The position numbers and the translations under genes were made by a program. The notes beneath the pieces were generated by a model, which had not been told where the DNA came from, searched no databases, and worked only from the letters and a program-made list of their open reading frames with translations. From an uncultured Lachnospiraceae bacterium (GTDB lineage: Bacteria; Bacillota; Clostridia; Lachnospirales; Lachnospiraceae), in contig CANQEL010000007.1 in assembly GCA_947594855.1 (NCBI GenBank), forward strand, positions 1 through 64,000: a stretch of DNA of 64,000 bases, read 5' to 3'. Shown here piece by piece: positions 45,293 to 54,609 of the stretch. Each line of letters starts with the position of its first letter. Position 1 is the first letter of the stretch.

Positions 45293-45535
45293 TTAAAGTA
45301 CTCCTGACTGCTTGAAAAGTCTTGCTACAGTCTCCGTAGGTTTTGCACCATTTGCAATCCATTTTTTTGCTGCCTCTTCATCAACTTTAAATGATGCAGG
45401 TTCTACATTAGGGTCATAAGTACCTATTTCGTCTATGAACTTACCATCTCTTGGAGAACGTGAATCTGCAACTACTACTCTGTAGAAAGGAGCTTTCTTT
45501 TTACCCATTCTTCTAAGTCTGATTTTTACTGCCAT
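45293..45535 (-). CDS. rpsP: 30S ribosomal protein S16
   Basis: 80 residues, beginning [18 protein letters not shown] with [30 protein letters not shown] precedes two adjacent ATG codons; I use the second (45535), which gives the universal MAVKIRL start. It lies between ffh and khpA. Confidence 0.98.
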   Translation of the reverse strand: MAVKIRLRRMGKKKAPFYRVVVADSRSPRDGKFIDEIGTYDPNVEPASFKVDEEAAKKWIANGAKPTETVARLFKQSGVL

Positions 45536-45589
45536 CATATTCACCTCCTTGCTTATTATCTTTCTATATATTTTGAAATATACGGTATT

Positions 45590-46936
45590 TTACATGCCAA
45601 AAGGCATTTTCCCGAATAATCCGCGCTTAGCTTTTTTACCGGACATCATTCCACTCATCTGTTTCATCATTTTTCTGCCCTGCTCAAACTGCTTAATCAG
45701 CCTGTTTACCTCGCTTATGTCAACGCCTGCGCCCTTTGCAATCCTCTGTTTTCTTGATGGATTTATAACAGACGGCTTTGTCCTTTCTTCTTTCGTCATG
45801 GAATATATAATAGCCTCGATTTTACCAAGGGCATTATCGTCAATATCAATATTTGACGGAAGCCCCATTCCCGGCAGCATACTAAGTATGCTGCTTAATC
45901 CTCCCATTTTTTTCATCTGCTGCATCTGCTCCAGGTAATCGTTGAAATTGAATTCCGCTTTTCTGAGCTTCTTTTCCATTTCTTTTGCTTTGTTTTCATC
46001 AATTTCAGCTTCGGCTTTTTCTATAAGTGTAAGTATGTCGCCCATTCCAAGTATACGCGACGCCATTCTGTCAGGATGAAACTGCTCAAGGTCGGTAAGT
46101 TTTTCTCCCATTCCGGCATATATTATTGGTTTTCCTGTAACGGCCCGTATTGATAATGCAGCTCCGCCTCTGGTATCTCCGTCAAGTTTGGTAAGAATAA
46201 TACCGTCTATACTTAGCTTTTCATCAAATGTCCCGGCGACATTTACCGCATCCTGTCCTGTCATTGCGTCTACTACAAGCAGCGTCTGATGTACGTGTAT
46301 ACTGTTTTTGATATCAACAAGTTCATCCATCATGTCTTCATCAACGTGAAGTCTTCCCGCGGTATCTATTATAAGCACATTATTGTTATTTTTCCTGGCA
46401 TGTTCATATGCTGCCTTAACAATATCAGAAGGACTGTTTGACGTTCCCATTGCAAATACCGGAACTCCCTGCTTTTCACCATTTTTCTGAAGCTGTTCTA
46501 TGGCAGCCGGTCTGTATATATCGCATGCAGCAAGAAGCGGAGTCCTGCCTTTTTGCTTTAACTGACCTGCAAGTTTTGCAATAGTTGTTGTTTTTCCGGC
46601 TCCCTGAAGTCCGCAAACCATTATTACAGTAATCTCATTTGCAGGCTGAAGCACAAGTTCTACCGCATCTTTTCCCATAAGATTTACAAGTTCTTCGTTT
46701 ACATACTTGATAACGGTCTGCCCCGGTGTCAGACTGTTAAGAACATCCTGTCCTATAGCTCTTTCCTGTACAGTTTTTACAAACTGTTTAACAACTTTAA
46801 AATTAACATCTGCTTCAAGAAGTGCAATCTTTACTTCCTTAAGAGCAGCTTTAACATCATCCTCAGTAAGTCTTCCTTTACTTCTAAGATTCTTAAATAC
46901 ATTCTGAAGCTTTTCCGTCAAACTATCAAAAGCCAT
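45590..46936 (-). CDS. ffh: Signal recognition particle protein Ffh (SRP54)
   Basis: Binds signal peptides and 4.5S/scRNA and targets ribosomes to FtsY. N domain (1-90), G domain with GLQGAGKTTTIAKLAG, DTAGRLH and TKLDGDTRGG, and a methionine-rich M domain (about 300-448: QMQQMKKMGG, MLPGMG, GRKMMKQMSGMM). TGGAGGA precedes the ATG at 46936. It follows ylxM by 20 bases. Confidence 0.98.
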   Translation of the reverse strand: MAFDSLTEKLQNVFKNLRSKGRLTEDDVKAALKEVKIALLEADVNFKVVKQFVKTVQERAIGQDVLNSLTPGQTVIKYVNEELVNLMGKDAVELVLQPANEITVIMVCGLQGAGKTTTIAKLAGQLKQKGRTPLLAACDIYRPAAIEQLQKNGEKQGVPVFAMGTSNSPSDIVKAAYEHARKNNNNVLIIDTAGRLHVDEDMMDELVDIKNSIHVHQTLLVVDAMTGQDAVNVAGTFDEKLSIDGIILTKLDGDTRGGAALSIRAVTGKPIIYAGMGEKLTDLEQFHPDRMASRILGMGDILTLIEKAEAEIDENKAKEMEKKLRKAEFNFNDYLEQMQQMKKMGGLSSILSMLPGMGLPSNIDIDDNALGKIEAIIYSMTKEERTKPSVINPSRKQRIAKGAGVDISEVNRLIKQFEQGRKMMKQMSGMMSGKKAKRGLFGKMPFGM

Positions 46937-46956
46937 ATCTTCCTCCAAATAAAATA

Positions 46957-47388
46957 CTAAAACTCTTCCAAGATATCTTCAGTAATCTTATCTATATTAT
47001 CCATATATACGTCAATCTCTTTCATAATAACATTATCACCTGAATACGAACCGGCAAGTATATCTATACATTTTTTAATACCTGCAAGCTCTTTTTTCAT
47101 TGCGCCCGCAGACTTCTTTACTTTATTAAATCTTTTTATAAGACCAAGCCTGTTTTCATATTCTGAAAGGCTTATTTTGGACCTGTTTACTATATCTCTT
47201 ACACCCTGGCGTGTGATTTTCCTTTCTTCTGCAATCTCGGATAATGTCATATCATTAAACATATAATCTTCAAATATACTGCGGTTCTTATCCTTAAGAA
47301 GCGCGCCATAAAAATCATACAAAAGTGCATATTCAACTATTTCTGACAGAGAATCTGCTTTACCGGAAACATTATCTTTTATATTCAT
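46957..47388 (-). CDS. ylxM: YlxM-family HTH protein, SRP operon
   Basis: A 143-residue protein with a sigma-region-4-like helix-turn-helix (MTLSEIAEERKITRQGVRDIVNRSK, here about residues 48-72), usually encoded upstream of ffh. In streptococci the family modulates SRP function. The C-terminal half is longer than in many YlxM proteins (typical about 105-115 residues) and helical. The ribosome site AGGTGG lies inside an inverted repeat immediately after a consensus promoter. Confidence 0.92.
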   Translation of the reverse strand: MNIKDNVSGKADSLSEIVEYALLYDFYGALLKDKNRSIFEDYMFNDMTLSEIAEERKITRQGVRDIVNRSKISLSEYENRLGLIKRFNKVKKSAGAMKKELAGIKKCIDILAGSYSGDNVIMKEIDVYMDNIDKITEDILEEF

Positions 47389-47397
47389 AAAAGAACA

Positions 47398-47428
47398 CCA
47401 CCTGTAAAGTTTTTTTCTTTACAGGTGG
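47398..47428 (-). promoter_or_regulatory. Perfect 12-bp dyad over the predicted ylxM transcription start
   Basis: Arms CCACCTGTAAAG and CTTTACAGGTGG flank a 7-base homopolymer loop. The dyad starts two bases after the -10 box, covers the expected +1 and includes the AGGTGG ribosome site. It may be an operator, an RBS-sequestering 5' hairpin, or also a weak terminator for the GH43 gene upstream. Confidence 0.6.
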
Positions 47429-47429
47429 C

Positions 47430-47458
47430 ATTATATATTATATACCTTTATATGTCAA
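47430..47458 (-). promoter_or_regulatory. Perfect-consensus promoter of ylxM-ffh
   Basis: On the minus strand TTGACA (47453-47458), 17-base spacer, TATAAT (47430-47435). It starts only 5 bases after the GH43 stop codon. Confidence 0.85.
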
Positions 47459-47463
47459 TACGT

Positions 47464-49323
47464 TTATTTAAACTTTTTTACTTCTGAATATTTGCCGGGC
47501 TTGCTTCCCTTAGCTGTTGCACGTATCTTCAGGTAACAGGTTTTCTTAGACTTAGGTATTTTAATTGTTGCTTTTGTTTTCTTTACAACAACTTTTTTAA
47601 CGCCTTTTTTAAATTTCTTATCAGCGGTATATCTTATTTCATACTTTTCAGCGCCTGTCACTTTTTTCCATGAGACGGTTACCTTTTTGGAATTATTTCT
47701 CTTAACAATTACCTTTTTAACCTTTGAAAGGCTCTTTGTCTTTTCCGCCGGTACTGAAGGCGAAGGCTGCGTTGTCTGGTTTACATTATTGTCTGTTACA
47801 TTCTGTACAGGTGTATCTTTTACCTCACCAGAGAACTGCCAATAATCAAATTTGAACATTCCCGTATCTTCTTCATGTATATACGCATCCTTATCTTCGC
47901 GCAGACCCGTTTCATTCTCAGGCTTCTGATAATTACCCTTAAACACAAATCTTACATCATGTATTCCCGTAACCTTTTTATTAAGATCAACTGATATTTC
48001 TTTCCAGGCATCAGTGTAATTATCTGCTTTTACGGTTCCTATGTAATCATTTTCATCCAGATATATTTCTATGGAAGCGTCTGCATCTGCTTTTGCATCC
48101 TTGACAGATGCCGTAAATTTAACTGCGCCTTCAATGCCAAAATCTACATTTCTTACATCAATATAGTCTTCATTATGCATATTATATACATACATATCAT
48201 TATAGCCTTTGTCATTAACAGTTCCCGCTGTCTTAAGACCCAGACCCCAGGCTATTGTCTCTGCTTCTGTTCTGTTGTAAGGATTAAGCGTATCTACAGG
48301 CTCAACGCCGTCAGTCATACTTACAGGGTCAATCGTTCCGTCATCATTATATGTAAATTTATCTACACATACCGATCTGTGCGGTCCTGAATCTTCTCCG
48401 ACTCCTGAAGGAAGTTCATCCGTATGGTAGAACAGATAAGATTCTCCTTTAAAATCCGCAACTCCCGGATGATTTGTAAAACTTGCTCCTCTTGTAGTCT
48501 CCTGAAGCAGTCCGCCATACGTATAATTTCCAAGCGGCTCATCGCAATAAGCATAATGAAGTGTCTCTCCGCCTTTGTGCGCAGAAGTATTACCGCCACG
48601 ACCTGCCCACATAAAGTAATATGTACCATTATGTTTTGTAAACCACGGACCTTCTACATAATTAGGAACATTAAACTGTACAGGCTGTGTCTTTAATGAT
48701 ATCATATCGTCGTTTAACAGCGCATACTTAAGAGTCTGACCATAAAACAGATATGCCTGACCGTCATCATCAACAAAAACCGTCGGGTCAATATCGTTCC
48801 AGTCGCCTTCTATAAGCGGCGCGCCAATGGCATCCTCATATGGTCCGTATGGATTATCTGCTACTGCAACGCCAATTCCATATCCCGGACTTTCACCTTC
48901 CTCTGTAGTATTCTTCCTTAATATAGGCACATACAGATAGAATTTACCATCTCTCTCAACGCACTGCGCTGCCCATGCCCTGAAGCACCATGTATGTCCC
49001 CATTCAAATGAAGACTGCCCGAATATCGTACCATGGTCTGTCCAGTTTACCATATCCTTAGTAGAATAACATTTCCAGTTTTTCATTGTAAAAAACTTAT
49101 AATCATCCGTAGGTTTATTCTTCTCAAGTACATCCTCATCATGGCTTGTTATAAGATACATTGTATCTCCAACTACAAGCGGTGCAGGATCTGCGGTGAA
49201 ATAAGTCTGTACAACCGGATTATCCGCATATGTAGTTACCGGTTTTCTTGTAACTGTAATTGATGTAACTACAAGCGCTGCTACAAGCATAAGTGCTGCA
49301 GTTTTTGTAAAACCCTTTTTCAT
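47464..49323 (-). CDS. Secreted GH43 enzyme with CBM6-like domain and lysine-rich FN3 tail (copy 1)
   Basis: Probable arabinofuranosidase or xylosidase. In 619 residues: signal peptide (about 1-33), five-bladed GH43 propeller (about 40-345), a CBM6-like beta sandwich (about 355-505), a linker, and a very basic fibronectin-III-like domain (about 530-619). The GH43 triad is present: Asp45 (base, in ADPAP), Asp179 (pKa modulator, in DIDPTVF) and Glu224 (acid, in VEGPW). The start at 49323 has GGGAGA eight bases upstream. It is a tandem paralogue of the next gene and last in the beta-helix-GH43-GH43 operon. The specific substrate cannot be read from sequence. Confidence 0.9.
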   Translation of the reverse strand: MKKGFTKTAALMLVAALVVTSITVTRKPVTTYADNPVVQTYFTADPAPLVVGDTMYLITSHDEDVLEKNKPTDDYKFFTMKNWKCYSTKDMVNWTDHGTIFGQSSFEWGHTWCFRAWAAQCVERDGKFYLYVPILRKNTTEEGESPGYGIGVAVADNPYGPYEDAIGAPLIEGDWNDIDPTVFVDDDGQAYLFYGQTLKYALLNDDMISLKTQPVQFNVPNYVEGPWFTKHNGTYYFMWAGRGGNTSAHKGGETLHYAYCDEPLGNYTYGGLLQETTRGASFTNHPGVADFKGESYLFYHTDELPSGVGEDSGPHRSVCVDKFTYNDDGTIDPVSMTDGVEPVDTLNPYNRTEAETIAWGLGLKTAGTVNDKGYNDMYVYNMHNEDYIDVRNVDFGIEGAVKFTASVKDAKADADASIEIYLDENDYIGTVKADNYTDAWKEISVDLNKKVTGIHDVRFVFKGNYQKPENETGLREDKDAYIHEEDTGMFKFDYWQFSGEVKDTPVQNVTDNNVNQTTQPSPSVPAEKTKSLSKVKKVIVKRNNSKKVTVSWKKVTGAEKYEIRYTADKKFKKGVKKVVVKKTKATIKIPKSKKTCYLKIRATAKGSKPGKYSEVKKFK

Positions 49324-49362
49324 AAATATTTCTCCCTTATTTACTATATTATTGTAATTCAT

Positions 49363-51228
49363 TTACCGTTTAAGTTTCTTTACAGCCGAGTATTTACCGG
49401 TATTCATAGACGCTGATTTTGCCCGTACCTTAAAATAACATATCTTTCCTGTTTTCGGCAGTTTAACAGTTACTTTAGTTTTCTTAACGACAACCTTTTT
49501 AACAGCTTTTTTAAATTTTCTGTCAGTTGTATAGTTTAATTCATATTTTTCTGCCCCTGTAACTTTTTTCCATGAAACAACCGCTTTCTTTGAACCTTTT
49601 TTCTTCACTTTAAGTCCCTTTACCTTTGCAAGCTGTTCTTTTTCCACAGGCCGAGGCTGACTTACCTGGGAAGAATTATCACCTGTTCCCGGCGCAGGAG
49701 GTGTAACTGGTGTCTGTATAGGTTCCGGCTCCTTTTCAAACTGCCAGTAATCGAATTTGAAAAGCTCATTCTCAGTACTGCCGTCTGCAGAACGAAATAC
49801 TATAAACAAGTCATGTACTCCTGTTATCTTGTTTTCAATCTTACCTTTAATATCAGTAAAGTCTGCATTTCCTGCCTTTACATCAACAGTAGCTATAACT
49901 TCACCTGAATCTGTATCCGTATTATGGAGGTCAAAATCTTCATCTGACCACTTTTTGCCGTTTAAGTCCTCATTTTCAATATCTTCATCACAATCAATAC
50001 GGAATTCTATAGTTCCCTCTGCCGTACTATCTTTACACAATACATTTGCAAGAACTGATATCGGTCCTTTATTACCAAAATCAACATTTTTTACCTTAAT
50101 ATAATTTCCGTCATGTATGTTATATACCTGACATGTATTATCTTCATTTCTTTCAATATCAACACCGCGCTCCCATGCTATAGTCTCAGCCTCAATGCGC
50201 TCATACGGATTAATGTTCTGCACGGCATCAGGACCTGCATGCGTCTGGTCCATTGCTGAAATAGAACCGTCGTCATTGTAACTAAATTCCTCAATACTTA
50301 CGCTGCGGTGGAATGACGAAGTTTTATCCAGTGGATTTCCGTGATAAAACAGGAAATTCTTTCCATGATATTCAATAACACCGGGATGTATTGTATAACA
50401 ATTATTCGGAGAAAGGATTACGCCGCCATAAGTCCAGGGACCTGTTGGGGATGTGCTCGTAGAATAGGAAATATTCTCTCCGCCGGTCTGACCAAAGGCC
50501 GGATATACCATATAGTACAGGTTATTCCTCTTATAAAACCATGGTCCTTCCGCATAAGAGCAGGATCTGTCGCCGCTGCCTTCGCCAAAAGCTTCAGGCG
50601 TCATTTCATTTTTTACAATCCCGACTTCTTTATCATATGACAGCATATCATCATTAAGCAGCACATATCTGAGCTGCGGGTTGCCAAAATACAGATATGC
50701 CTGTCCGTCATCATCTATGTATACCGTAGGATCAATGTCATTCCAGTCTCCTTCCTCAATAAGCGGTTTGCCTATAGCATCTACAAACGGTCCTATAGGG
50801 CTGTCGCTCACTCCAACGCCTATGCATACTCCTCCATTGGCTTTATGAAGCGGAACATACAGATAAAATTTACCGTCTTTTTCAATACACTGGCACGCCC
50901 ATGCCCTCGGATCAGTAGTATCCGCCCAGGAAAAATCAGTAAATGACGCTATCGTTCCATGCGCGGTCCAGTTCACCATATCCTTTGATGAAAAGCACTG
51001 CCAGTTATTCATAGTATAAAATCCGCCAACCGTCTCATCCTCATCATGTGTGGTATAAAGATATACAGTATCATTATATACCATCGGTGCAGGATCAGGC
51101 GCAAACAAATGCTGCACTGCCGGATTATCCGCATATGTCGTTACCGGTTTTTTTGCAACTGTAATTGATGTAACCACAAGCGCTGCTACAAGCACCATGC
51201 CTGTAAATCTTTTAAATACGTTTTTCAT
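49363..51228 (-). CDS. Secreted GH43 enzyme with CBM6-like domain and lysine-rich FN3 tail (copy 2)
   Basis: 621 residues with the same plan as its downstream neighbour and a nearly identical signal region (AALVVTSITV, KPVTTYADNP). Triad: Asp45 in PDPAP, Asp166 in DIDPTVY, Glu227 in AEGPW. The CBM6-like region is about 350-500 and the basic FN3-like tail about 535-621. An insertion just before the acidic Glu (EAFGEGSGDRSCS) differs from copy 1 and may change substrate fit. The start at 51228 has AAGGAGA nine bases upstream. It follows the beta-helix gene by 51 bases. Confidence 0.9.
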   Translation of the reverse strand: MKNVFKRFTGMVLVAALVVTSITVAKKPVTTYADNPAVQHLFAPDPAPMVYNDTVYLYTTHDEDETVGGFYTMNNWQCFSSKDMVNWTAHGTIASFTDFSWADTTDPRAWACQCIEKDGKFYLYVPLHKANGGVCIGVGVSDSPIGPFVDAIGKPLIEEGDWNDIDPTVYIDDDGQAYLYFGNPQLRYVLLNDDMLSYDKEVGIVKNEMTPEAFGEGSGDRSCSYAEGPWFYKRNNLYYMVYPAFGQTGGENISYSTSTSPTGPWTYGGVILSPNNCYTIHPGVIEYHGKNFLFYHGNPLDKTSSFHRSVSIEEFSYNDDGSISAMDQTHAGPDAVQNINPYERIEAETIAWERGVDIERNEDNTCQVYNIHDGNYIKVKNVDFGNKGPISVLANVLCKDSTAEGTIEFRIDCDEDIENEDLNGKKWSDEDFDLHNTDTDSGEVIATVDVKAGNADFTDIKGKIENKITGVHDLFIVFRSADGSTENELFKFDYWQFEKEPEPIQTPVTPPAPGTGDNSSQVSQPRPVEKEQLAKVKGLKVKKKGSKKAVVSWKKVTGAEKYELNYTTDRKFKKAVKKVVVKKTKVTVKLPKTGKICYFKVRAKSASMNTGKYSAVKKLKR

Positions 51229-51279
51229 AAAATTCTCCTTATTTCCTAATCTCTTCCCCTTCATATTTACCTCCAAATA

Positions 51280-54200
51280 TTATTTTATTGTTATAAATGC
51301 ATCTGAGAAACTGTCAATCTCATTTTTCAAATCAGTAACTGTAAGTCTGTATGTTCCCGGTACATTTGGAACCTTGATTCCGTCGGCATCACCATCGGTA
51401 TACGCCTGCGCCGGATCATTCTTATCAAATGCCGATACTCCTGTATCCGCAAGCCATATTACTTTTCCTGCATCGTTTATGGACTCATCAAATTTTACAA
51501 ATTCACCGGGACTTACCGTTCTATCCTCACTGAGAAGTTTATTAGCCTTATTTATTGAAGTTGTAAATAATATCTTTTCTTCATTTCCTCCGTTTACAGA
51601 TGTCATGGTAAGAGTCCATCTTCCCTCTGTATCAATTGTGTCACCGTCTGATACCGCATTATCATTTAATTTAAATGTATAATTATCTGTATCAAGTTTA
51701 AGTGTAAACGGCTTTTTCTTTGATACATAATAATTTGCGCCCTCTTTTACATTTGCAGCATTATTATCTTCACCTACATAAAGCGTAAATGTAGATTCAT
51801 CAGATACTGAGCCGTCTGCGTATACTATATAAAGCTTATATTCGCCTGCTGCAGACGGTATATCCATTTCTTTTACATTACCGGCAGCTTTTACCATTGT
51901 ATCTCCTTCTGCAAAAGAAGTTGTTCCTTCAGGAGCAAGCCATACCGTATCATCTGCTCCGAGCAGTCCCCTTCTCTTAAGTTTATCACCTGCAGTAAGC
52001 CTTACATTTGAAGCAAGTTCATAATCCGTATCAGGAATAACATCTTTACCTACCATATGTACATACTGGTCTTCGAGTCCTGAATAAAGAACTGTTTCGT
52101 ATCCTTTCTGAGGCCATATATAATCAGCGTTTACATACATATCAAGCGTACAGTTAGGCGCCGTACATTCTGAACGGTCTGTATTGGAGAAACCGTTTGT
52201 TACTATCATATCGTGTTTTCTTCTCCAGTCATTCAGCTCATAGACGTTACGTATTGTATTTGTAATTACATTACTGTCAAACTTGATATATGCACTTCCC
52301 TCGTCAGGGTGGAAACCATTAACCATTCTGCTTCCGTCAGCGACCTGTGGAGTACGCTTAGCATTAATATAGTTAAAGCTCATCTCTGAATATTCAGTCC
52401 AGTCATCATTTCCCTGCTGTCCGAGAGTATATATACCGCCGGCATCCTGAAGCAATGAACATATTTCCTCTACCCTGTTATAATTAACATGGTTATTTCT
52501 GGAAGTCGTAGTCGGATATCCCGGAAGCTGTGAATCACTTCCATTATATCCGTCAAAATTACACCAACCCCAGCCTATACTCATTCCGCTGTATGAACAT
52601 TTATATACAAAGTTGTGAAGAACCTGTAAATTATATGTATAGAATGTAGTTATCGGTGAATGTCCTGAGAAGAAATAGCAGTTCTCAAGAAGGTAATTGT
52701 TGCTCAGTGTAATATTCTTCGGAACTGATTCAGTGCCTTCAGGGAATTTTTCCTTATCAGGTCCTGCATTACTTTCTCTGACCTGATGCTCAGGTCCATC
52801 GTTTTCATACACATGCGTAGGATGTCCTACAACAATTCCTGCACCGCTTGTCTTTCCTATATAATTACCTGTCACATCTATGTCGTTAACATCATTTTCA
52901 ATATGTATTCCAAGATTACCGGTATGCCTTATCTCACCATTTATGAATTTAACATTACGCGCGCTCGTCAGATGAATTGCTGCAGCCGGCACATCATATG
53001 AGCGGTATATGTCATCATGCTGGTTATCGCTTGCAAATGCTTTAAGTACAATAGAGCCCTGTACTGAAGCATATCCGTGCGAACCGTCAAGCTCATACAG
53101 ATTCCAGTCTGAATATGCAAATGTAATTCCGTCAAATACAATATTCTGTACATAACTGTCAAGCGGTTTATCACCTGTCATGTCAATAATAGTATCAACT
53201 TCAGGTACAACCACCTCAGCAGTATTAATATCTTCGCCTTCCTTTGGTATGTAATAAAGCATGCTGCCTTCTTCGTCAAAATAAAACTGACCCGGACTGC
53301 TTAACCACTCAAACACATTCCATACCGTATTTTCCGTACCCGCGCTGTAAGCTGTTCCCCAACCCAGGTTCTGCGCAAGCGCACCATACGGCATCTGGAG
53401 ATATGCGTCAACTTTTCCATCTGACTCCTGTACGAGTTCATCAACACATACAATCTGTCTTGCCCATCTGGATGAAGAATCCATTTCTATATTCTGCTGG
53501 TTTATTGTGTCAGCGGGAATACTTCCGGCAGAAAATACAGTTGCTTCAGCAAGGCCTGTTCTGGAATTCCATGCCCAGTCAGCCTGTCCTTTTGTTATTG
53601 ACATAGAACCTGCGCTTCCTACAGGAGTAATCTTTCTTGACGTCATTTCAGCACGTTCACCGTTTACATATATTGCCCTGAGTTTTTCATTCCTGACAAG
53701 CGGAGTCTTATACGCTGTAAGACCGTCGCCAAGCCAATTGACCTCATCAGCCTTTTCCCATTTGGAGGTAATCTTAGAGCCGCCTGAAATTACAGGTTTA
53801 GCGCCCTTTGCAGCTCTGTAATATATAGTACATTTATCATTTCCTGAATCTTTAGAAGTAAATTTGATTGTATCTTCTACCTGATAAAATCCATCGGCTA
53901 TTTCTACTACTATATCTCCCTTTGATTTATCAAGACTTCTGACTGCCTCTTTTGCCTTTTCAAGCGTGCGGAAAGGACTTGTTTTACTTCCGTCGCCCGC
54001 ATCATTACCATTTACTGATACATATATATCAGCATCCCCGCCGGCAGGAGGATTCGGAGTAATATTCTGATTCTGTGTTGAAGGTGTCTGTGTCTGACCT
54101 GCATTAGTACTGTTGTTATTTATTCCTGCAGCAATTACTTTTACTTTCACTTTTCCTACAACCCTTGCCTTTTTACCGCCTGTTTTATTTTTCTCTTTTA

Positions 54201-54465
54201 CCGTAACTACAGCCTTACCCTTTTTCTTAGCCCTGATTACGCCTTTTTTATTAACAGACGCAACCTTCTTCTTATTGGATGAGAAAAGATATTTTTTGTT
54301 TTTTGCCTTATTTTTAATAGCAATTTTCTTTTTCTGCCCCACTTCAATTTTTATATTTTTCTTCTTTATAACTGCTTTTTTACGTGCATATACCTGAGGA
54401 ACAGCTATAAGCATTACAGTCATTAATGCCACCCCAAAACATAGCATAATCCTTTTCATATTCAT
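51280..54465 (-). CDS. Large secreted right-handed beta-helix glycosidase (GH141-like) with Big_2 domain
   Basis: A 1061-residue secreted enzyme: signal peptide (to about 27), lysine-rich Big_2 domain (28-112), linker, a parallel beta-helix catalytic region (about 145-780) opening IYVSVNGNDAGDGSKTSPF, and two C-terminal Ig-like beta domains (about 825-1061). The helix has an inserted segment around residues 225-425. Conserved acids Asp674 (LLQDAGGIYTLG) and Glu722 (HPDEGSAY) fit the catalytic pair of beta-helix glycosidases such as GH141 or GH120; GH141 is my best guess. First gene of an operon with two GH43 enzymes, divergent from an AraC regulator. GGGGG precedes the ATG. Confidence 0.75.
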   Translation of the reverse strand: MNMKRIMLCFGVALMTVMLIAVPQVYARKKAVIKKKNIKIEVGQKKKIAIKNKAKNKKYLFSSNKKKVASVNKKGVIRAKKKGKAVVTVKEKNKTGGKKARVVGKVKVKVIAAGINNNSTNAGQTQTPSTQNQNITPNPPAGGDADIYVSVNGNDAGDGSKTSPFRTLEKAKEAVRSLDKSKGDIVVEIADGFYQVEDTIKFTSKDSGNDKCTIYYRAAKGAKPVISGGSKITSKWEKADEVNWLGDGLTAYKTPLVRNEKLRAIYVNGERAEMTSRKITPVGSAGSMSITKGQADWAWNSRTGLAEATVFSAGSIPADTINQQNIEMDSSSRWARQIVCVDELVQESDGKVDAYLQMPYGALAQNLGWGTAYSAGTENTVWNVFEWLSSPGQFYFDEEGSMLYYIPKEGEDINTAEVVVPEVDTIIDMTGDKPLDSYVQNIVFDGITFAYSDWNLYELDGSHGYASVQGSIVLKAFASDNQHDDIYRSYDVPAAAIHLTSARNVKFINGEIRHTGNLGIHIENDVNDIDVTGNYIGKTSGAGIVVGHPTHVYENDGPEHQVRESNAGPDKEKFPEGTESVPKNITLSNNYLLENCYFFSGHSPITTFYTYNLQVLHNFVYKCSYSGMSIGWGWCNFDGYNGSDSQLPGYPTTTSRNNHVNYNRVEEICSLLQDAGGIYTLGQQGNDDWTEYSEMSFNYINAKRTPQVADGSRMVNGFHPDEGSAYIKFDSNVITNTIRNVYELNDWRRKHDMIVTNGFSNTDRSECTAPNCTLDMYVNADYIWPQKGYETVLYSGLEDQYVHMVGKDVIPDTDYELASNVRLTAGDKLKRRGLLGADDTVWLAPEGTTSFAEGDTMVKAAGNVKEMDIPSAAGEYKLYIVYADGSVSDESTFTLYVGEDNNAANVKEGANYYVSKKKPFTLKLDTDNYTFKLNDNAVSDGDTIDTEGRWTLTMTSVNGGNEEKILFTTSINKANKLLSEDRTVSPGEFVKFDESINDAGKVIWLADTGVSAFDKNDPAQAYTDGDADGIKVPNVPGTYRLTVTDLKNEIDSFSDAFITIK

Positions 54466-54531
54466 GCATAATTTCCCCCTTATAATTTGTTTATAATTTT
54501 AATTTTAAATACACAACATTTTCTTTTCCAT

Positions 54532-54563
54532 GATTTATTATGCCATATGGTTGACTTATTATG
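54532..54563. promoter_or_regulatory. 21-bp-spaced direct repeat, candidate AraC-regulator operator
   Basis: GATTTATTATG (54532-54542) and GACTTATTATG (54553-54563) match at 10 of 11 bases and lie exactly 21 bp apart, two helical turns. They lie in the divergent intergenic region. On the minus side they are just upstream of a weak promoter (ACACAA at 54511-54516 and TTTATA at 54490-54495, 15-bp spacing) for the hemicellulase operon; on the plus side one repeat overlaps a TTGACT box for the regulator itself. Confidence 0.55.
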
Positions 54564-54609
54564 TTATAATAATATATCATATAATAAGCATCATATAAGG
54601 AGGTACGCC

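Noticed and set aside
47464-54465. Polysaccharide utilisation locus of the SusC/D type
   Set aside because: No SusC/SusD-like genes, and the organism is Gram-positive by all core genes.
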